A program made the translations under genes and the position numbers. From Rhizobiales bacterium Ga0077525 (GTDB taxonomy: Bacteria > Pseudomonadota > Alphaproteobacteria > Rhizobiales > Xanthobacteraceae): 64,000 nucleotides of DNA. Of this stretch, positions 46,714 through 56,851 are shown piece by piece. The notes under the pieces are model-generated. The model searched no databases and had not been told where the DNA came from. It saw nothing but the letters and a program-made list of their open reading frames with translations. Location: positions 81,230 to 145,229 of the forward strand of contig LNDS01000049.1 of assembly GCA_001464835.1 (NCBI GenBank). Reading direction: 5' to 3'. Within the stretch, counting starts at the first letter, position 1; each line of letters begins with the position of its first letter.

Positions 46714-46902
46714 ATGCCCGAACCTACACAAGAGCAAAGCGGCCAAACGGCGGTCGCCAGCTATGTGGCATCGATTTCAAACGACCTCGCCGCAATGTCA
46801 CGCCGTAATGGCCTCGACACCCTCGGCTACCTCCTCGAAATGGTAAGATTGGAAGCCGAGAGTCTGACCCGTCATAACGGTCCGAACGGCCGGCGCTCTT
46901 AA
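46714..46902 (+). CDS. Small hypothetical protein
   Basis: 62 residues, MPEPTQEQSGQTAVASYVAS followed by ISNDLAAMSRRNGLDTLGYL and a MVRLEAESLTR helix. It is helical, soluble and charged; small proteins with this SNDLAAMARRxGLDTLGYLLxMARLEAE pattern are conserved in Bradyrhizobium-type genomes but unannotated. GGAAGAAG sits just upstream of the ATG. An AT-rich promoter region with a small inverted repeat precedes it, so it is probably regulated. Confidence 0.82.
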   Translation: MPEPTQEQSGQTAVASYVASISNDLAAMSRRNGLDTLGYLLEMVRLEAESLTRHNGPNGRRS

Positions 46903-46937
46903 CCAACCTCGTCATGCCCGGCAATGTCCAGTGAGGC

Positions 46938-48131
46938 TCATGGCACCCTCACGCCGATCTTCTCCAGCAACGCCAAAGTTGGATTTCCGTCCGGCACCAT
47001 GCCGTGCTTGCGCTGTTCGGTGCGGATGTTGTCGCGCAGGTCGAAGTCGATGCGGCCCTCGAATTCCTTCACCGTGTAGCCGAGCGCCGCGAGCCGCTTC
47101 TGCAAGGCGATGCGGGCTTCGCGCGGCAGCGGCCGGTCGTCTGCGGGCCAGGCGGCCTTGATCGGGGCGCCGCCGTTCATGCGATCGGCGAGATGGCCGA
47201 CGGCGATCGCATAGGCATCCGAATTATTGTAGGCCTTCAGCACGTTGAAATTTTCAGTGACGAGGAAGGCGGGGCCTCGTGAGCCGGCCGGAAAAAACAT
47301 GATGCCCTGAATCTGTCCGTCGCGCGGAAACGCTTTTCCGTCGGCGCGGCGCACGCCGAGCTTCTGCCATTCGGCAAATGTCGCGCGGCTCTTCATGGTG
47401 TCGAAGCCATTCGGAATGATGACCTCGAAGCCCCAGGGCAGGCCGTGCCGCCATTTGAACTTCTGCAAATAATTGGCGATAGAGCCGAACACATCCGGCA
47501 CGTTGGTCCAGATATCCGGGTGGCCGTCGCCGGAGAAATCGGCGGCGTAATCGACATAGCTCGACGGCATGAACTGCGCTTGCCCCATGGCGCCGGCCCA
47601 GGATGAAACCATCTTGCTGCGGGGGAACTGCTCTTTCTGCATGATGCCCATGGCGACGATCAGTTCGTTGCGGAAATAAGGATGGCGGTATTTGACGTAA
47701 CCGAGCGTAGCGAGCGAGCGGAATACGTCCCATTTATCCTTGGCCGCGCCGAAATCGGACTCCATGCCCCACAGCGACAGCAGCACCCAGCGCTCGACCG
47801 AAAACTTCTTTTCGACGCCATCGAGCGTGCGCGCCCATTCGCGCGCTTTGTCGCCGCCGCGCGTAATGCGGCCTGACGTGACGATGCCGTTGATATAGTC
47901 GCCGACCGGCCGGCCGTATTCGGGCTGCTTCCTGGTCGCGGCGATGACGCGCGGGTCCGGCGTGACGCCCTGCATGGCGCTGTCGAAGGTGGCGCGGGTA
48001 ATGCCCTTGGCCTGCGCGTCCGGCCACAATTCGTTGACGAAGGCTGAGAAGGATTGATCCTGCTTTTGCGCCCATGCCGGCGTGCCAAGCAAAGCGAAAC
48101 AGATCAGCGCAAAGGCGGTCTTGAAAATCAT
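46938..48131 (-). CDS. Lytic murein transglycosylase (MltB/SLT_2 type) with C-terminal peptidoglycan-binding domain
   Basis: 397 residues. Signal peptide to about residue 21. Catalytic domain with the Glu in LLSLWGMESDFGAAKDKWDV (about residue 124), AGAMGQAQFMPSSYVDYAAD and VFGSIANYLQKFKWRHG, as in MltB relatives. C-terminus has a PG_binding_1 domain (REARIALQKRLAALGYTVKE). It cleaves the MurNAc-GlcNAc bond giving 1,6-anhydro-MurNAc; likely periplasmic, without a lipobox. Neighbour dprA reads on the same strand 37 bp upstream. Confidence 0.93.
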   Translation of the reverse strand: MIFKTAFALICFALLGTPAWAQKQDQSFSAFVNELWPDAQAKGITRATFDSAMQGVTPDPRVIAATRKQPEYGRPVGDYINGIVTSGRITRGGDKAREWARTLDGVEKKFSVERWVLLSLWGMESDFGAAKDKWDVFRSLATLGYVKYRHPYFRNELIVAMGIMQKEQFPRSKMVSSWAGAMGQAQFMPSSYVDYAADFSGDGHPDIWTNVPDVFGSIANYLQKFKWRHGLPWGFEVIIPNGFDTMKSRATFAEWQKLGVRRADGKAFPRDGQIQGIMFFPAGSRGPAFLVTENFNVLKAYNNSDAYAIAVGHLADRMNGGAPIKAAWPADDRPLPREARIALQKRLAALGYTVKEFEGRIDFDLRDNIRTEQRKHGMVPDGNPTLALLEKIGVRVP

Positions 48132-48168
48132 GAAGGCGTCCGGCGGGGTTCGACTCGTCGCGGGCAGT

Positions 48169-49335
48169 CTACACCAAGGACACCATCGCGCCGCCGTGCC
48201 GTTCCAGCCGGCCGGCCAGTTCGAGTTCCAGCAAGACCGTGCGCACCACCGCTGGCGAACTGCGCGACAGCCGCACCAGATCGTCGATGGCGGTGGGCGA
48301 AGGTCCGAGCAGCGAGACGATGCGGCTGCGCTCGTCGTCGCCGGGCTCGGTGTCGGGGGTCAGCGGGATTTCGTCCGGCTCCTGCGCGGGCAGATCGAAA
48401 CTGCGGCCGAGGATCGGCTCCAGCGCGGCGATGACGTCGGCGGCTTCCGTCACTAAAGTCGCGCCCTGCTTCAGCAGGCCATTGGTGCCTTCGGCGCGCG
48501 GATCGAGCGGCGAGCCGGGCACGGCGAAAACCTCTCGGCCCTGTTCGCCGGCCATGCGCGCGGTGATCAGCGAGCCGGAGCGGCGCGCCGCCTCGACGAT
48601 GACGACGCCGAGTGCCAGCCCTGAGATCAGCCGGTTGCGGCGCGGGAAGTCGCGCGCGCGCGGCTCCCAGTTCAGCGGCATTTCCGAAATCGCCGCGCCG
48701 TGGGCGAGCAGGGCGTCGAGCAGTTCGACATGGTCGGCCGGATAAATCCGCGCATGGCCGCCGGCAAGCACGGCGACCGTGCCGGTCGCCAGCGAGGCGC
48801 GGTGCGCGGCGGCGTCGATGCCGCGCGCCAGCCCCGACACGGTGCCGAAGCCGGCGGCGCCCAGATCGCGCGCCAGATTTTGCGCGAACTTCATGCCGGC
48901 GGCGGACGCATTGCGCGAACCGACAATGGCGACCAGTGGCTGCGCCAGCAGCGCGCGCTTGCCGCGCACGGCGAGCAGCGGCGGCGGATCGTAAATGGTT
49001 TGGAGGCGTGCCGGATAATCTGGCTCGCCAAGCCCGATCAGTTCAATGCCGCGCGCGCGGCAGGCTTTCAACTCGGCTTCGGCTTCCTCGGTGCCACATA
49101 TATGTGTGCCGGTCGCGCCGCCGCGGCGGGCGAGCTTCGGCAGCGCGGCGAGCGCGGCGCGGGCGCCGCCATAGGTGTTGATGAGATCGCGGAAGGTGCG
49201 CGGGCCGACATTGTCGCTGCGCACGAGACGCAGCCAGTCGAGCCGCTGCTCGTCGGTCAGTTTGATGCCGTCGCCCAACGGTGCCCCCACGGCGGAATTG
49301 CGGGGGACAGTGTCGCTCAGGCGGCGCGGCGACAC
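48169..49335 (-). CDS. dprA: DNA-processing protein DprA
   Basis: 388 residues. The Rossmann-like core carries [56 protein letters not shown], and [20 protein letters not shown], all typical DprA motifs, plus a SAM-like N-terminal domain and a C-terminal winged helix. DprA binds ssDNA and loads RecA during natural transformation. GTG at 49335 was taken as the start; a GTG about 14 codons later is an alternative. Nearby plsY and pyr genes belong to other functions. No other competence genes are seen. Confidence 0.95.
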   Translation of the reverse strand: MSPRRLSDTVPRNSAVGAPLGDGIKLTDEQRLDWLRLVRSDNVGPRTFRDLINTYGGARAALAALPKLARRGGATGTHICGTEEAEAELKACRARGIELIGLGEPDYPARLQTIYDPPPLLAVRGKRALLAQPLVAIVGSRNASAAGMKFAQNLARDLGAAGFGTVSGLARGIDAAAHRASLATGTVAVLAGGHARIYPADHVELLDALLAHGAAISEMPLNWEPRARDFPRRNRLISGLALGVVIVEAARRSGSLITARMAGEQGREVFAVPGSPLDPRAEGTNGLLKQGATLVTEAADVIAALEPILGRSFDLPAQEPDEIPLTPDTEPGDDERSRIVSLLGPSPTAIDDLVRLSRSSPAVVRTVLLELELAGRLERHGGAMVSLV

Positions 49336-49369
49336 AACCCGATTTACAGATACACAACCTGAAGGCGGC

Positions 49370-49966
49370 TTAGCCCTTCGCGCCGATCTTGCCTTCGTCG
49401 CCGTTCAACAGGCGGCGGATATTGGCGCGGTGCATGACCCATAAAATGATGGTCAGCAAAAAGAACAGCGCCGCGACATTCGGCAGGCCGAGGCCGAGCA
49501 GGCTGACCGGCGTCAGCGCGCTGGCGATCAAAGCGGCAAGCGACGAGTAACGCGAGAAATAAGCGACGACAAGCCAGACGCCGATGAAGATCAACGCGCC
49601 GGGCCAGGCCAAGCCGATCAAGAGGCCGATATAGGTGGCGACGCCTTTGCCGCCTTTGAATTTCAGCCACACCGGAAACACATGGCCGATGAAGGCGCCG
49701 AGGCCGGCAATCAGCGCGGCTTGGTAGCCGGCGACATACATGACGATCAGCACTGCGACCGTGCCCTTGAAGATGTCGCAGAGCAGCGTTGCGGCGGCGA
49801 GCGCCTTGTTGCCGGTGCGCAGCACATTGGTGGCGCCGATATTGCCGGAGCCGATGCTGCGCACATCGGGGCCGCCGGCCGCCTTGGTCAGCAGCAGGCC
49901 GAACGGAATCGAGCCGAGCAGATAGCCAAAGACGAAAACCAGCGCGATGACGAGCAGCGGGCTCAT
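49370..49966 (-). CDS. plsY: Acyl-phosphate glycerol-3-phosphate acyltransferase
   Basis: 198 residues, several membrane helices. Signature segments are [38 protein letters not shown] (substrate-binding GSGNIGATN) and [23 protein letters not shown] with the GGKGVAT motif. PlsY transfers the acyl from acyl-phosphate to glycerol-3-phosphate, the first acylation in phospholipid synthesis. The ATG overlaps the pyrC-like stop (ATGA-type, 4 bp), so it is the third gene of the pyrB-pyrC-plsY set. Confidence 0.95.
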   Translation of the reverse strand: MSPLLVIALVFVFGYLLGSIPFGLLLTKAAGGPDVRSIGSGNIGATNVLRTGNKALAAATLLCDIFKGTVAVLIVMYVAGYQAALIAGLGAFIGHVFPVWLKFKGGKGVATYIGLLIGLAWPGALIFIGVWLVVAYFSRYSSLAALIASALTPVSLLGLGLPNVAALFFLLTIILWVMHRANIRRLLNGDEGKIGAKG

Positions 49967-51264
49967 AACGCCTCGAAGATGGTGCGGCCGGCGACGATGG
50001 TGCGCACGACGCGGCCGGTCATGCGCGCTTCGTCGAACGGCGTGTTCTTGCACTTCGACTTGAGTTCGTCGGGATTAACGAGCCACGGCACGTCGGTGTC
50101 GATGACGATGACGTCGGCCGGCGCGCCATGCGCCAGTGTGCCGCCGGCTAGTCCAAGCAGTTGCGCGGGAGTCGTCGACATCGCGCGCAACAGCGACGGC
50201 AGCGTGACGTCGCCGGCATGAACGAGCCGGAGGCCTGCGCTGAGCATGGTCTCAAGGCCGATGGCGCCGGCGGCGGCTTCGGCGAAAGGCAGGCGCTTGG
50301 TCTCAACATCCTGCGGATTGTGATCGGACATGACGACGTCGATCAGGCCGGACGCGACGGCTTCGACCAGCGCCTTGCGATCTTCTTCCGCGCGCAGAGG
50401 CGGCGACACTTTCAGGAAGGTGCGGTACGGCCCGATATCGATTTCGTTCAGGGTCAGATGATTGATCGACGCCGAAGCGGTGACATTAAGTCCGGCATCC
50501 TTGGCGCGGCGCAGCACCGCGAGCGATTCCGCGCAAGTGATCGAGGCGGCGTGGTAGCGCCCGCCGGTTAGCGCGACGAGACGCAGGTCGCGCTCGAGCA
50601 GCACGGCCTCTGCCGCGCGCGGAATGCCCAAGAGGCCGAGGCGGGCGGCGAATTCGCTCTCGTTCATGACGCCGTCGCCGGTCAGGTCCGGGTCTTCGGT
50701 GTGATGTACGATCAGCGCGTCGAAATCGCGCGCGTAGGTCAAAGTGCGGCGCATGACCTGCGCGTTCGTAATGCTGCGCGCGCCATCGGTGAAGGCGACC
50801 GCGCCGGCGGCCTTGAGAAGACCGATCTCGGTCATCTCCTTGCCTTCGAGCCCCTTGGTGATCGCCGCCATTGGATGCACATGCACGATCGCGGTGTCGC
50901 GGGCGCGGCGCAAAACGAAATCGACGGTGGCGGGGTCGTCGATGACCGGCGACGTGTCGGGCTGGCAGATGATGGTGGTGACGCCGCCGGCGGCAGCGGC
51001 CTGGCTGGCGGAGGCGAAAGTCTCGCGGTAACCGGCGCCGGGCTCGCCGATGAAGGCGCGCATGTCGACGAGGCCGGGCGCTATCACCTTGCCGCGGCAG
51101 TCGATGACGTCGGTGCCTTCCGGCACGCCGGCGGCGCCGATGCCCTTCTTGGCCTCGCGGATGACGCCGTCGGCGACCAGAAGATCGCCCATGATGTCGA
51201 GATCGCGCGACGGATCGATGATCCGGGCATTGGCGAACAATATGGGGCGGCGGTCACTCAGCAT
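49963..51264 (-). CDS. Dihydroorotase homologue PyrC, metal ligands substituted
   Basis: 433 residues, amidohydrolase-fold dihydroorotase. [18 protein letters not shown] aligns with the family segment normally reading VDxHxHLREPG; both His of the HxH are absent (Arg and Phe-containing). Further active-site positions also differ (YHAASIT for the YHxCHxS segment; SDHNPQ near the C-terminal Asp). Aspartate carbamoyltransferase-linked non-catalytic PyrC homologues (PyrX type) have such losses. It follows pyrB by 12 bp and overlaps plsY. Most likely a structural partner of PyrB, with an active dihydroorotase elsewhere. Confidence 0.9.
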   Translation of the reverse strand: MLSDRRPILFANARIIDPSRDLDIMGDLLVADGVIREAKKGIGAAGVPEGTDVIDCRGKVIAPGLVDMRAFIGEPGAGYRETFASASQAAAAGGVTTIICQPDTSPVIDDPATVDFVLRRARDTAIVHVHPMAAITKGLEGKEMTEIGLLKAAGAVAFTDGARSITNAQVMRRTLTYARDFDALIVHHTEDPDLTGDGVMNESEFAARLGLLGIPRAAEAVLLERDLRLVALTGGRYHAASITCAESLAVLRRAKDAGLNVTASASINHLTLNEIDIGPYRTFLKVSPPLRAEEDRKALVEAVASGLIDVVMSDHNPQDVETKRLPFAEAAAGAIGLETMLSAGLRLVHAGDVTLPSLLRAMSTTPAQLLGLAGGTLAHGAPADVIVIDTDVPWLVNPDELKSKCKNTPFDEARMTGRVVRTIVAGRTIFEAL

Positions 51265-51276
51265 GGTTTTGCAGCA

Positions 51277-52230
51277 TCATGCGTTCGGCAAATTGCGTGA
51301 CAGGGCTTCAAGCACCGCCATGCGTATTGCCACTCCCATTTCGACCTGTTCGCGGATCAGCGATTGCGCGCCGTCGGCGACGATACTGTCGATCTCGACG
51401 CCGCGATTCATCGGGCCCGGATGCATGACCAAAGCGCCCGGCTTGGCGTAGGCCAGTTTCTTCTCGTCGAGGCCCCAGTAATGGAAATACTCGGACACCG
51501 ACGGTACGAAGGAGCCGTTCATGCGCTCGCGTTGCAGGCGCAGCATCATGACGATGTCGGCGTCGGCGAGGCCCTCGCGCATGTCGCGGGCGACTTCGAC
51601 GCCCATGCGTTCGATGCCCGGCGGGAGCAGGGTGGTCGGCGCGACGACGCGGACCCGCGCCCCCATCGTGTTGAGCAGCATGATATTGGAGCGCGCGACG
51701 CGCGAATGCAGGATGTCGCCGCATATGGCCACGAGAAGCCCCTCGATGCGGCCCTTGTTGCGGCGGATGGTGAGCGCGTCGAGCAGTGCCTGCGTCGGGT
51801 GCTCGTGCGCGCCGTCACCGGCATTGATGACCGAGCAGTCGAGCTTGGAAGCGAGCAGGGCGACCGCGCCGGAGGCGTGATGGCGCACCACCAGAATGTC
51901 GGGGTGCATGGCGTTGAGCGTGATCGCGGTGTCGATCAGGGTCTCGCCCTTGCGCATCGACGACGAGGAGGCCGACATGTTCATGACGTCGGCTCCTAAT
52001 CGCTTGCCGGCGAGTTCGAACGAGGCTTGCGTCCGGGTCGAGACTTCGAAGAACAGGTTGACCTGGGTGCGGCCGCGCAGCGAGGCCTGCTTTTTCTCGA
52101 TCTGGCGATTGAGCGTGACGAATTCCTCGCCGAGATCCAGCAAGCCGGTGATATCGGCTGCGGAAAGCCCTTCGATCCCCAACAAATGACGATGGCTGAG
52201 GACGAATGAGGATTTCGGCGGAGTGGTCAT
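51277..52230 (-). CDS. pyrB: Aspartate carbamoyltransferase catalytic subunit
   Basis: 317 residues from [20 protein letters not shown]. The carbamoyl-phosphate site [20 protein letters not shown] is intact, as are [46 protein letters not shown] and the C-terminal [12 protein letters not shown]. It condenses aspartate and carbamoyl phosphate in de novo pyrimidine synthesis. The PyrC homologue begins 12 bp downstream, as in systems where the two products form a dodecameric complex. No pyrI is present. Confidence 0.97.
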   Translation of the reverse strand: MTTPPKSSFVLSHRHLLGIEGLSAADITGLLDLGEEFVTLNRQIEKKQASLRGRTQVNLFFEVSTRTQASFELAGKRLGADVMNMSASSSSMRKGETLIDTAITLNAMHPDILVVRHHASGAVALLASKLDCSVINAGDGAHEHPTQALLDALTIRRNKGRIEGLLVAICGDILHSRVARSNIMLLNTMGARVRVVAPTTLLPPGIERMGVEVARDMREGLADADIVMMLRLQRERMNGSFVPSVSEYFHYWGLDEKKLAYAKPGALVMHPGPMNRGVEIDSIVADGAQSLIREQVEMGVAIRMAVLEALSRNLPNA

Positions 52231-52415
52231 TAAAGCCAGTTCTATAGGCGCAAGGCCTCGGGCGGGCAAGCCGGTTCGAGGTCGTTTCGCGCCGATCCAC
52301 AGGCCGGATTTTCAGGCCTTTGGGGAAAAGCCTTAACGGTCAGGAACCAGACCGCGTGTTCCGGGGTTGTTAGCGCAGAACCGCCCGATTTGCGGGCAGC
52401 ATACGGAGAATTCAG

Positions 52416-52805
52416 ATGAACCAGTTTATGAAATTTGCTGCGGCCGCCACTCTGACGGGCGCAATGGCGGTGGCGCTGGCAACCCCCAGCCAGGCGCGCG
52501 ACGGCCGCAATGCGGCGGCAATCGGCGGCTTTGCCGCGGGTGCCGTGGTCGGCGCGGCGGTCGCCAGTTCGGCGAACAACGGCTATTACGCCGACCGCGG
52601 CTATTACGCCGACCGCCGCGGCTACTACTATAACGAGCCGGCCTATGCCTATGAGCCGGCGCCGCGTACCTACTACTACAACGATCCGTCGGCCCCGACC
52701 TATGCCTATGAGCCGGCGCCGCGCTATTACGGTGCGCGCAGCAACGCCCGCTGCGGCGGTTCGCCGGGTTCGACGAACTACAAGCCGTGCAACACGGGTC
52801 GGTAA
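52416..52805 (+). CDS. Secreted Tyr-rich repeat protein
   Basis: 129 residues. Signal peptide to about residue 27 (SQARDGRN). The mature region starts with AAAIGGFAAGAVVGAAVASS, resembling a glycine-zipper stretch, then a Tyr-rich section with repeats YYADRGYYADRRGYYYNEP, YAYEPAPRTYYYND, YAYEPAPRYYG, and a C-terminal Cys pair (ARCGG, YKPCN). Such glycine-zipper plus Tyr-rich proteins occur in Bradyrhizobium-type genomes as envelope proteins of unknown role. GGAGA lies 7 nt before the ATG. Confidence 0.85.
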   Translation: MNQFMKFAAAATLTGAMAVALATPSQARDGRNAAAIGGFAAGAVVGAAVASSANNGYYADRGYYADRRGYYYNEPAYAYEPAPRTYYYNDPSAPTYAYEPAPRYYGARSNARCGGSPGSTNYKPCNTGR

Positions 52806-52830
52806 CGACCGCGTGAGCTATGGATGAGAG

Positions 52831-52858
52831 AAGGGGCGGGCCGAAAGGTCCGCCCTTT
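52831..52858 (+). terminator. Terminator with GAAA tetraloop
   Basis: 12-bp stem (two G-U pairs) AAGGGGCGGGCC / GGTCCGCCCTTT closed by GAAA, 25 bp past the stop of the Tyr-rich gene. Followed by GTTTATT, so a weak T-run. Confidence 0.75.
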
Positions 52859-52860
52859 GT

Positions 52861-53337
52861 TTATTCGCGCTTGAGCACGGCCAGCCGGTCGAGCGCGCCT
52901 TGCAGAATGAACATGGCGGCATGCTGGTCGATGACCTCGGCGCGACGGTCACGCCGCATGTCGGCTTCGATCAGGCCGCGCTCGACGGCGGCGGTCGACA
53001 GCCGCTCGTCCCATAACGCGATAGGCAATTCGGTCAGCCGGGCGAAGTTGCGGGCAAAGGCGCGGGTCGACTGCGCGCGCGGCCCCTCGGAGCCATCCAT
53101 GTTGATCGGCAGGCCGAGCACGAAGCCGACCGTGCCGCGCTCAGTGGCCAGTGCCAGGATGCGGGCGGCGTCCTTGGTGAAAGTCGAGCGCGCGACCGTC
53201 TCGACGCCGGTTGCCAGCCTGCGGTCGGGGTCGCTGGCGGCGACGCCGATTGTCTTGGTGCCGAGATCGAGCCCGAGCAGGCCGCCGCGCGCGGGCCAGT
53301 GAACGGCCGCCTCGACCAATGGCAATACGACGCCCAT
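52861..53337 (-). CDS. ruvX: Holliday junction resolvase-like RuvX/YqgF
   Basis: 158 residues. RNase H-fold YqgF: GLLGLDLGTKTIGVAASDPD, LGLPINMDGSEGPRAQ, LPIALWDERLSTAAVERGLI and AEVIDQHAAMFILQGALD with the catalytic acidic residues. The family is implicated in 16S rRNA 5' processing and in RNA resolution rather than recombination. AGGAG lies 9 nt upstream of the ATG. The Tyr-rich gene converges on it. Gene neighbours gatCAB are also common near ruvX in alphaproteobacteria. Confidence 0.94.
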   Translation of the reverse strand: MGVVLPLVEAAVHWPARGGLLGLDLGTKTIGVAASDPDRRLATGVETVARSTFTKDAARILALATERGTVGFVLGLPINMDGSEGPRAQSTRAFARNFARLTELPIALWDERLSTAAVERGLIEADMRRDRRAEVIDQHAAMFILQGALDRLAVLKRE

Positions 53338-53453
53338 GACCACTCCTATGCGGCAGCGGTAGCATGTGTCCAAAGCCCCGCCAACGGGCGAACGACACTG
53401 GCGCGGCTTGAGCCGGCGGGGCACAATAGGTCGTCCAGGGATGGGGGATTGTC

Positions 53454-54701
53454 ATGCTGGCGATTTGCGCAAGGGCGCTGCGGTGCGCGCCGCTGTATCT
53501 GCTCGCCTTGCATACCGGTGCCGCGCTCGCCCAGCCTTTGGAAGCGCCGCCGTCGTTCAACGCCGCGCAAATCCGCGGCATCGACCGCGTCGGCGCCAAT
53601 TACACCATCCAGAACCCGGTGCGCAGCGACGGCCTGATGCGCAATTATGTGCTGGCGACGCCTTACGGCGAAATCCAGGTCGCCGGCGACGCCATGCTGC
53701 GGATGCGGCTCAACGAACTGGTGGCGCTGTCGCTTTTGGAAAAAGTCGGAGGCTCCGACACTTTCGCGAAGTCGCTGGTCGAAGCGGGCCTGAACCCGAT
53801 CAAATACACCGGCCGGCTGATCACCAATCCGATCGGAACGGTGCAGAGCACGCTCGGCGGCATCGGCGGCATGTTCGCGCGTATCGGCTCCGGCCTGAAC
53901 AATGCCGGCAAGACGCAGGACGATCCGCTGGCCGGCCTGCTCGGCGTCACCAGCGAACGGCGCACGCTCGCCGCTGCCTACGGCGTCGATCCCTACACCG
54001 ACTTCCTGCCGCTCGACGCCAAGCTCAAGCAATTGTCGGAAGCCGCAGCCCTTGGCGGCCTCGCGGTCAGCGGCGCGCTTCTGGTCGTGCCGGGCGCGGC
54101 CGGCATCGTCGTGTCGAACCTGTCGACCGCCAACAAGCTCGACAACATCGCCATCTCCGATCTGGCCCGGCAATACACGGCGGCGCAGATCCTCGACATC
54201 AATCGCGCCAAGCTCACCGATATGGGCGTTGCGCCCGAACTCAATGCGGCGATCCTCGCCAACCGCAATTACACGCCGATCGACATGGCGGCGATGGTCG
54301 CCGCGCTCGACAGCATGAAGGATGTCGCCGGACGGCCGGTGTTCATCGATCGTGCCGCGGCGGCCGATACGCGCGCCACCGCGTTCTTCATGCGCACTCT
54401 GGCCGAACTGATGGCCAAGGAAGCGCGGCCGCGCGGCTATGCGCAGATCGTCGCGCTCGGCGGCCTGCCGTTCGCGCGCACGCGCGACGGCCGCATCGTC
54501 ACGGCCGCGCCAATCGACGCTCTGTCGTGGACGGCGGAAAGCGCCGCGCGCTTTAGCAGCTTCACCGCCGAGCGCAAGGCGCTGGCGCCCAAGGCCGCCG
54601 GCGAGTTGCGGATCACCGGGCAGGCGACGGCTTTGGCCAAGAAGCAGTTGAAGGCCGAAGGGTGGAGCGTGGTGGAAGGGCAGAAGCCGCCGACCCCCTG
54701 A
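53454..54701 (+). CDS. Conserved secreted hypothetical protein
   Basis: 415 residues. Signal peptide to about residue 26 (GAALAQPL). The mature part begins YTIQNPVRSDGLMRNYVLAT, then long helical segments (NELVALSLLEKVG, TNPIGTVQSTLGGIGGMFAR), a hydrophobic LGGLAVSGALLVVPGAAGIV at about 200-220, and NYTPIDMAAMVAALDSMKDV. It has no cysteine in the mature chain. It resembles long rhizobial conserved hypotheticals of envelope type; function unknown. The plus-strand orientation opposite ruvX leaves a 116-bp divergent promoter region. Confidence 0.85.
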   Translation: MLAICARALRCAPLYLLALHTGAALAQPLEAPPSFNAAQIRGIDRVGANYTIQNPVRSDGLMRNYVLATPYGEIQVAGDAMLRMRLNELVALSLLEKVGGSDTFAKSLVEAGLNPIKYTGRLITNPIGTVQSTLGGIGGMFARIGSGLNNAGKTQDDPLAGLLGVTSERRTLAAAYGVDPYTDFLPLDAKLKQLSEAAALGGLAVSGALLVVPGAAGIVVSNLSTANKLDNIAISDLARQYTAAQILDINRAKLTDMGVAPELNAAILANRNYTPIDMAAMVAALDSMKDVAGRPVFIDRAAAADTRATAFFMRTLAELMAKEARPRGYAQIVALGGLPFARTRDGRIVTAAPIDALSWTAESAARFSSFTAERKALAPKAAGELRITGQATALAKKQLKAEGWSVVEGQKPPTP

Positions 54702-54849
54702 GGGCCGATCCGGCTTTCCCACCGGAATCCGCTCAATCCGCCCCCGGAAAGGCCTGTGACGCCGCCGTCTTTTGCGGCTGGCAAATGCCGGCAAACCGCT
54801 TTACGTAAAGCCCTGAACCGCCGGGTTGAGGCAGTATTTCGAGGAATTC

Positions 54850-55137
54850 ATGTCCGTTGACGCCCAAACCGTCCGTCGCATCGCCCGTCTCGCCCGCATC
54901 GCGGTCGCCGAGGACGAGGTCGAGCATTTGCAGGGCGAACTGAACGCCATGCTGGCCTTTGTCGAGCAGCTCTCGGAAGTGAATGTCGACGGCGTCGAGC
55001 CGATGACCTCGGTGACGCCGATGGCGATGAAGATGCGCGCCGATGAGGTGACCGACGGCGGCAAGGCCGAGGCGGTGCTCGGCAACGCGCCGCAGAGTGA
55101 CGACGGCTATTACATGGTGCCGAAGGTGATTGAGTAA
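54850..55137 (+). CDS. gatC: Aspartyl/glutamyl-tRNA amidotransferase subunit C
   Basis: 95 residues: [40 protein letters not shown], the [10 protein letters not shown] segment, [10 protein letters not shown] and [12 protein letters not shown]. GatC is the small subunit that stabilises GatA in the GatCAB amidotransferase for Gln-tRNA(Gln)/Asn-tRNA(Asn) synthesis. Its TAA overlaps the ATG of a small ORF (TAATG), which in turn overlaps gatA, so all three are translated together. Confidence 0.97.
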   Translation: MSVDAQTVRRIARLARIAVAEDEVEHLQGELNAMLAFVEQLSEVNVDGVEPMTSVTPMAMKMRADEVTDGGKAEAVLGNAPQSDDGYYMVPKVIE

Positions 55138-55379
55138 TGTGTCTGGCCTGCGAGCAGGGCGATCAGGAGCGCATGTGGGAACTGGTGGAGATCATCTCCA
55201 CCGGCAAGCTTCCCGACGGCCATACGCTCGACGATTTGCGCGCCATGGGCCTGCCGCTGCCGGGCGAACTTTATCGTGAAGAGCAGCCGGACGGCACCGT
55301 CATCATCAAGCAGCGCTCGCCGACAGAAATCGAAGCGCTGAAAAACAAGAACTCTTTTGTGTGCGACACGCCGACATGA
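55137..55379 (+). CDS. Small conserved ORF between gatC and gatA
   Basis: 80 residues: [59 protein letters not shown], then a charged tail with a second Cys (SFVCDTPT). The N-terminal C-x-x-C and a later Cys give three cysteines; a metal or disulfide role is possible. Start codon is shared with the gatC stop (TAATG) and the stop with the gatA start (ATGA), so it is genetically locked in the operon. I do not recognise the family and have no function. It may be a modulator of amidotransferase assembly, which is inference from position only. Confidence 0.85.
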   Translation: MCLACEQGDQERMWELVEIISTGKLPDGHTLDDLRAMGLPLPGELYREEQPDGTVIIKQRSPTEIEALKNKNSFVCDTPT

Positions 55380-56851
55380 CTGAATTGACTTCGCTGACGC
55401 TTGCCGAGGCCCGCGACCGCCTGCGCAACAAAGACATCACCGCCGTCGAACTGGCCAGCGCGCATGTCGATGCGGTGGCCAAAGCGCGCGCGCTCAACGC
55501 CTTCGTGCTGGAAACGCCGGAGCAGGCGCTGGCGATGGCTAAAGCCTCCGACGCGCGCATCGCCAAGGGCGAGGCGGGGCCGCTGGAAGGCATTCCGCTG
55601 GCGATCAAGGACCTGTTTGCCACGCAAGGCGTGCGCACCACCGCGTGCTCGAAGATTCTCGGCGATTTCGTGCCGGCCTATGAATCGACGGTGTCGTCGC
55701 AACTGTGGCGCGACGGCGCGGTGCTGCTCGGCAAGACCAACAACGACGAATTCGCCATGGGCTCGTCGAACGAGACCTCGCATTTCGGCGCGGTGCAATC
55801 GCCGTGGCGCAGGGAAGGTTCGAACACGCCTCTGGTGCCGGGCGGCTCTTCGGGCGGTTCGGCCGCCGCGGTGGCGGCGCAATTGTGCCTGGGCGCGACC
55901 GCGACCGACACCGGCGGCTCGATCAGGCAGCCGGCGGCGTTTACCGGCACGGTCGGCATAAAGCCGACCTACGGGCGCTGCTCGCGCTGGGGCATTGTCG
56001 CGTTCGCCTCGTCGCTCGATCAGGCCGGTCCCATCACCAAGACCGTGCGCGACGCCGCCATCATGCTGCGCTCGATGGCCGGGCCCGACGCCAAGGATAC
56101 GACCTGCGCCGACTTGCCAGTGCCGGATTACGAGGCCTCGGTCGGCAAATCGGTCAAGGGTTTGCGCATCGGCATTCCGAAGGAATACCGCCTCGACGGC
56201 ATGCCCTCCGAGATCGAGAAGATGTGGACGCAAGGCTGCGAGTGGCTCAAGGCCGCCGGCGCCGAACTGGTCGATGTGTCATTGCCGCATACGAAATACG
56301 CGCTGCCGGCCTATTATATCGTGGCGCCAGCGGAAGCCTCGTCCAACCTCGCGCGCTATGACGGCGTGCGCTACGGCCTGCGCGTGCCGGGCCGCGACAT
56401 AACCGACATGTATGAGAAGACGCGGGCCGAAGGCTTCGGCGCCGAAGTGCGCCGCCGCGTCATGATCGGCACCTATGTTTTGTCGGCCGGTTATTACGAC
56501 GCCTATTATCTGCGCGCGCAGAAGGTGCGCACTCTGATCAAGCGCGACTTCGAGCAATGTTTTGCCGCAGGCGTGCATGCGATGCTGACGCCGGCGACGC
56601 CGTCGGCTTCGTTCGGCGTCGGCGAGAAGGGCGGAAGCGATCCGGTCGAGATGTATCTGAACGACGTGTTCACGGTGACGGTGAACATGGCGGGCCTGCC
56701 CGGCATCGCCGTGCCGGCCGGCACCGACGCTCAGGGCCTGCCGCTCGGCCTGCAACTGATCGGTCGTCCGTTCGACGAGGAGACCTTGTTCGCGCTTGGA
56801 TCTGCCATCGAGCGCGAGGCCGGGCACTTTGTCGCCAGGCCGTGGTGGTGA
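55376..56851 (+). CDS. gatA: Aspartyl/glutamyl-tRNA amidotransferase subunit A
   Basis: 491 residues. Amidase signature family: the Lys-Ser-Ser triad region is seen as [18 protein letters not shown] and [40 protein letters not shown] and the C-terminal [10 protein letters not shown]. The enzyme supplies ammonia from Gln for transamidation. ATG overlaps the end of the small ORF (ATGA). gatB lies downstream after an unrelated SnoaL-like gene, so the operon is broken between A and B. Confidence 0.97.
   Translation: MTELTSLTLAEARDRLRNKDITAVELASAHVDAVAKARALNAFVLETPEQALAMAKASDARIAKGEAGPLEGIPLAIKDLFATQGVRTTACSKILGDFVPAYESTVSSQLWRDGAVLLGKTNNDEFAMGSSNETSHFGAVQSPWRREGSNTPLVPGGSSGGSAAAVAAQLCLGATATDTGGSIRQPAAFTGTVGIKPTYGRCSRWGIVAFASSLDQAGPITKTVRDAAIMLRSMAGPDAKDTTCADLPVPDYEASVGKSVKGLRIGIPKEYRLDGMPSEIEKMWTQGCEWLKAAGAELVDVSLPHTKYALPAYYIVAPAEASSNLARYDGVRYGLRVPGRDITDMYEKTRAEGFGAEVRRRVMIGTYVLSAGYYDAYYLRAQKVRTLIKRDFEQCFAAGVHAMLTPATPSASFGVGEKGGSDPVEMYLNDVFTVTVNMAGLPGIAVPAGTDAQGLPLGLQLIGRPFDEETLFALGSAIEREAGHFVARPWW

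Noticed and set aside
53346..54794. A 482-residue minus-strand frame over the secreted hypothetical gene
   Set aside because: The plus-strand frame has a signal peptide and stable codon use; the minus frame is GC-driven.
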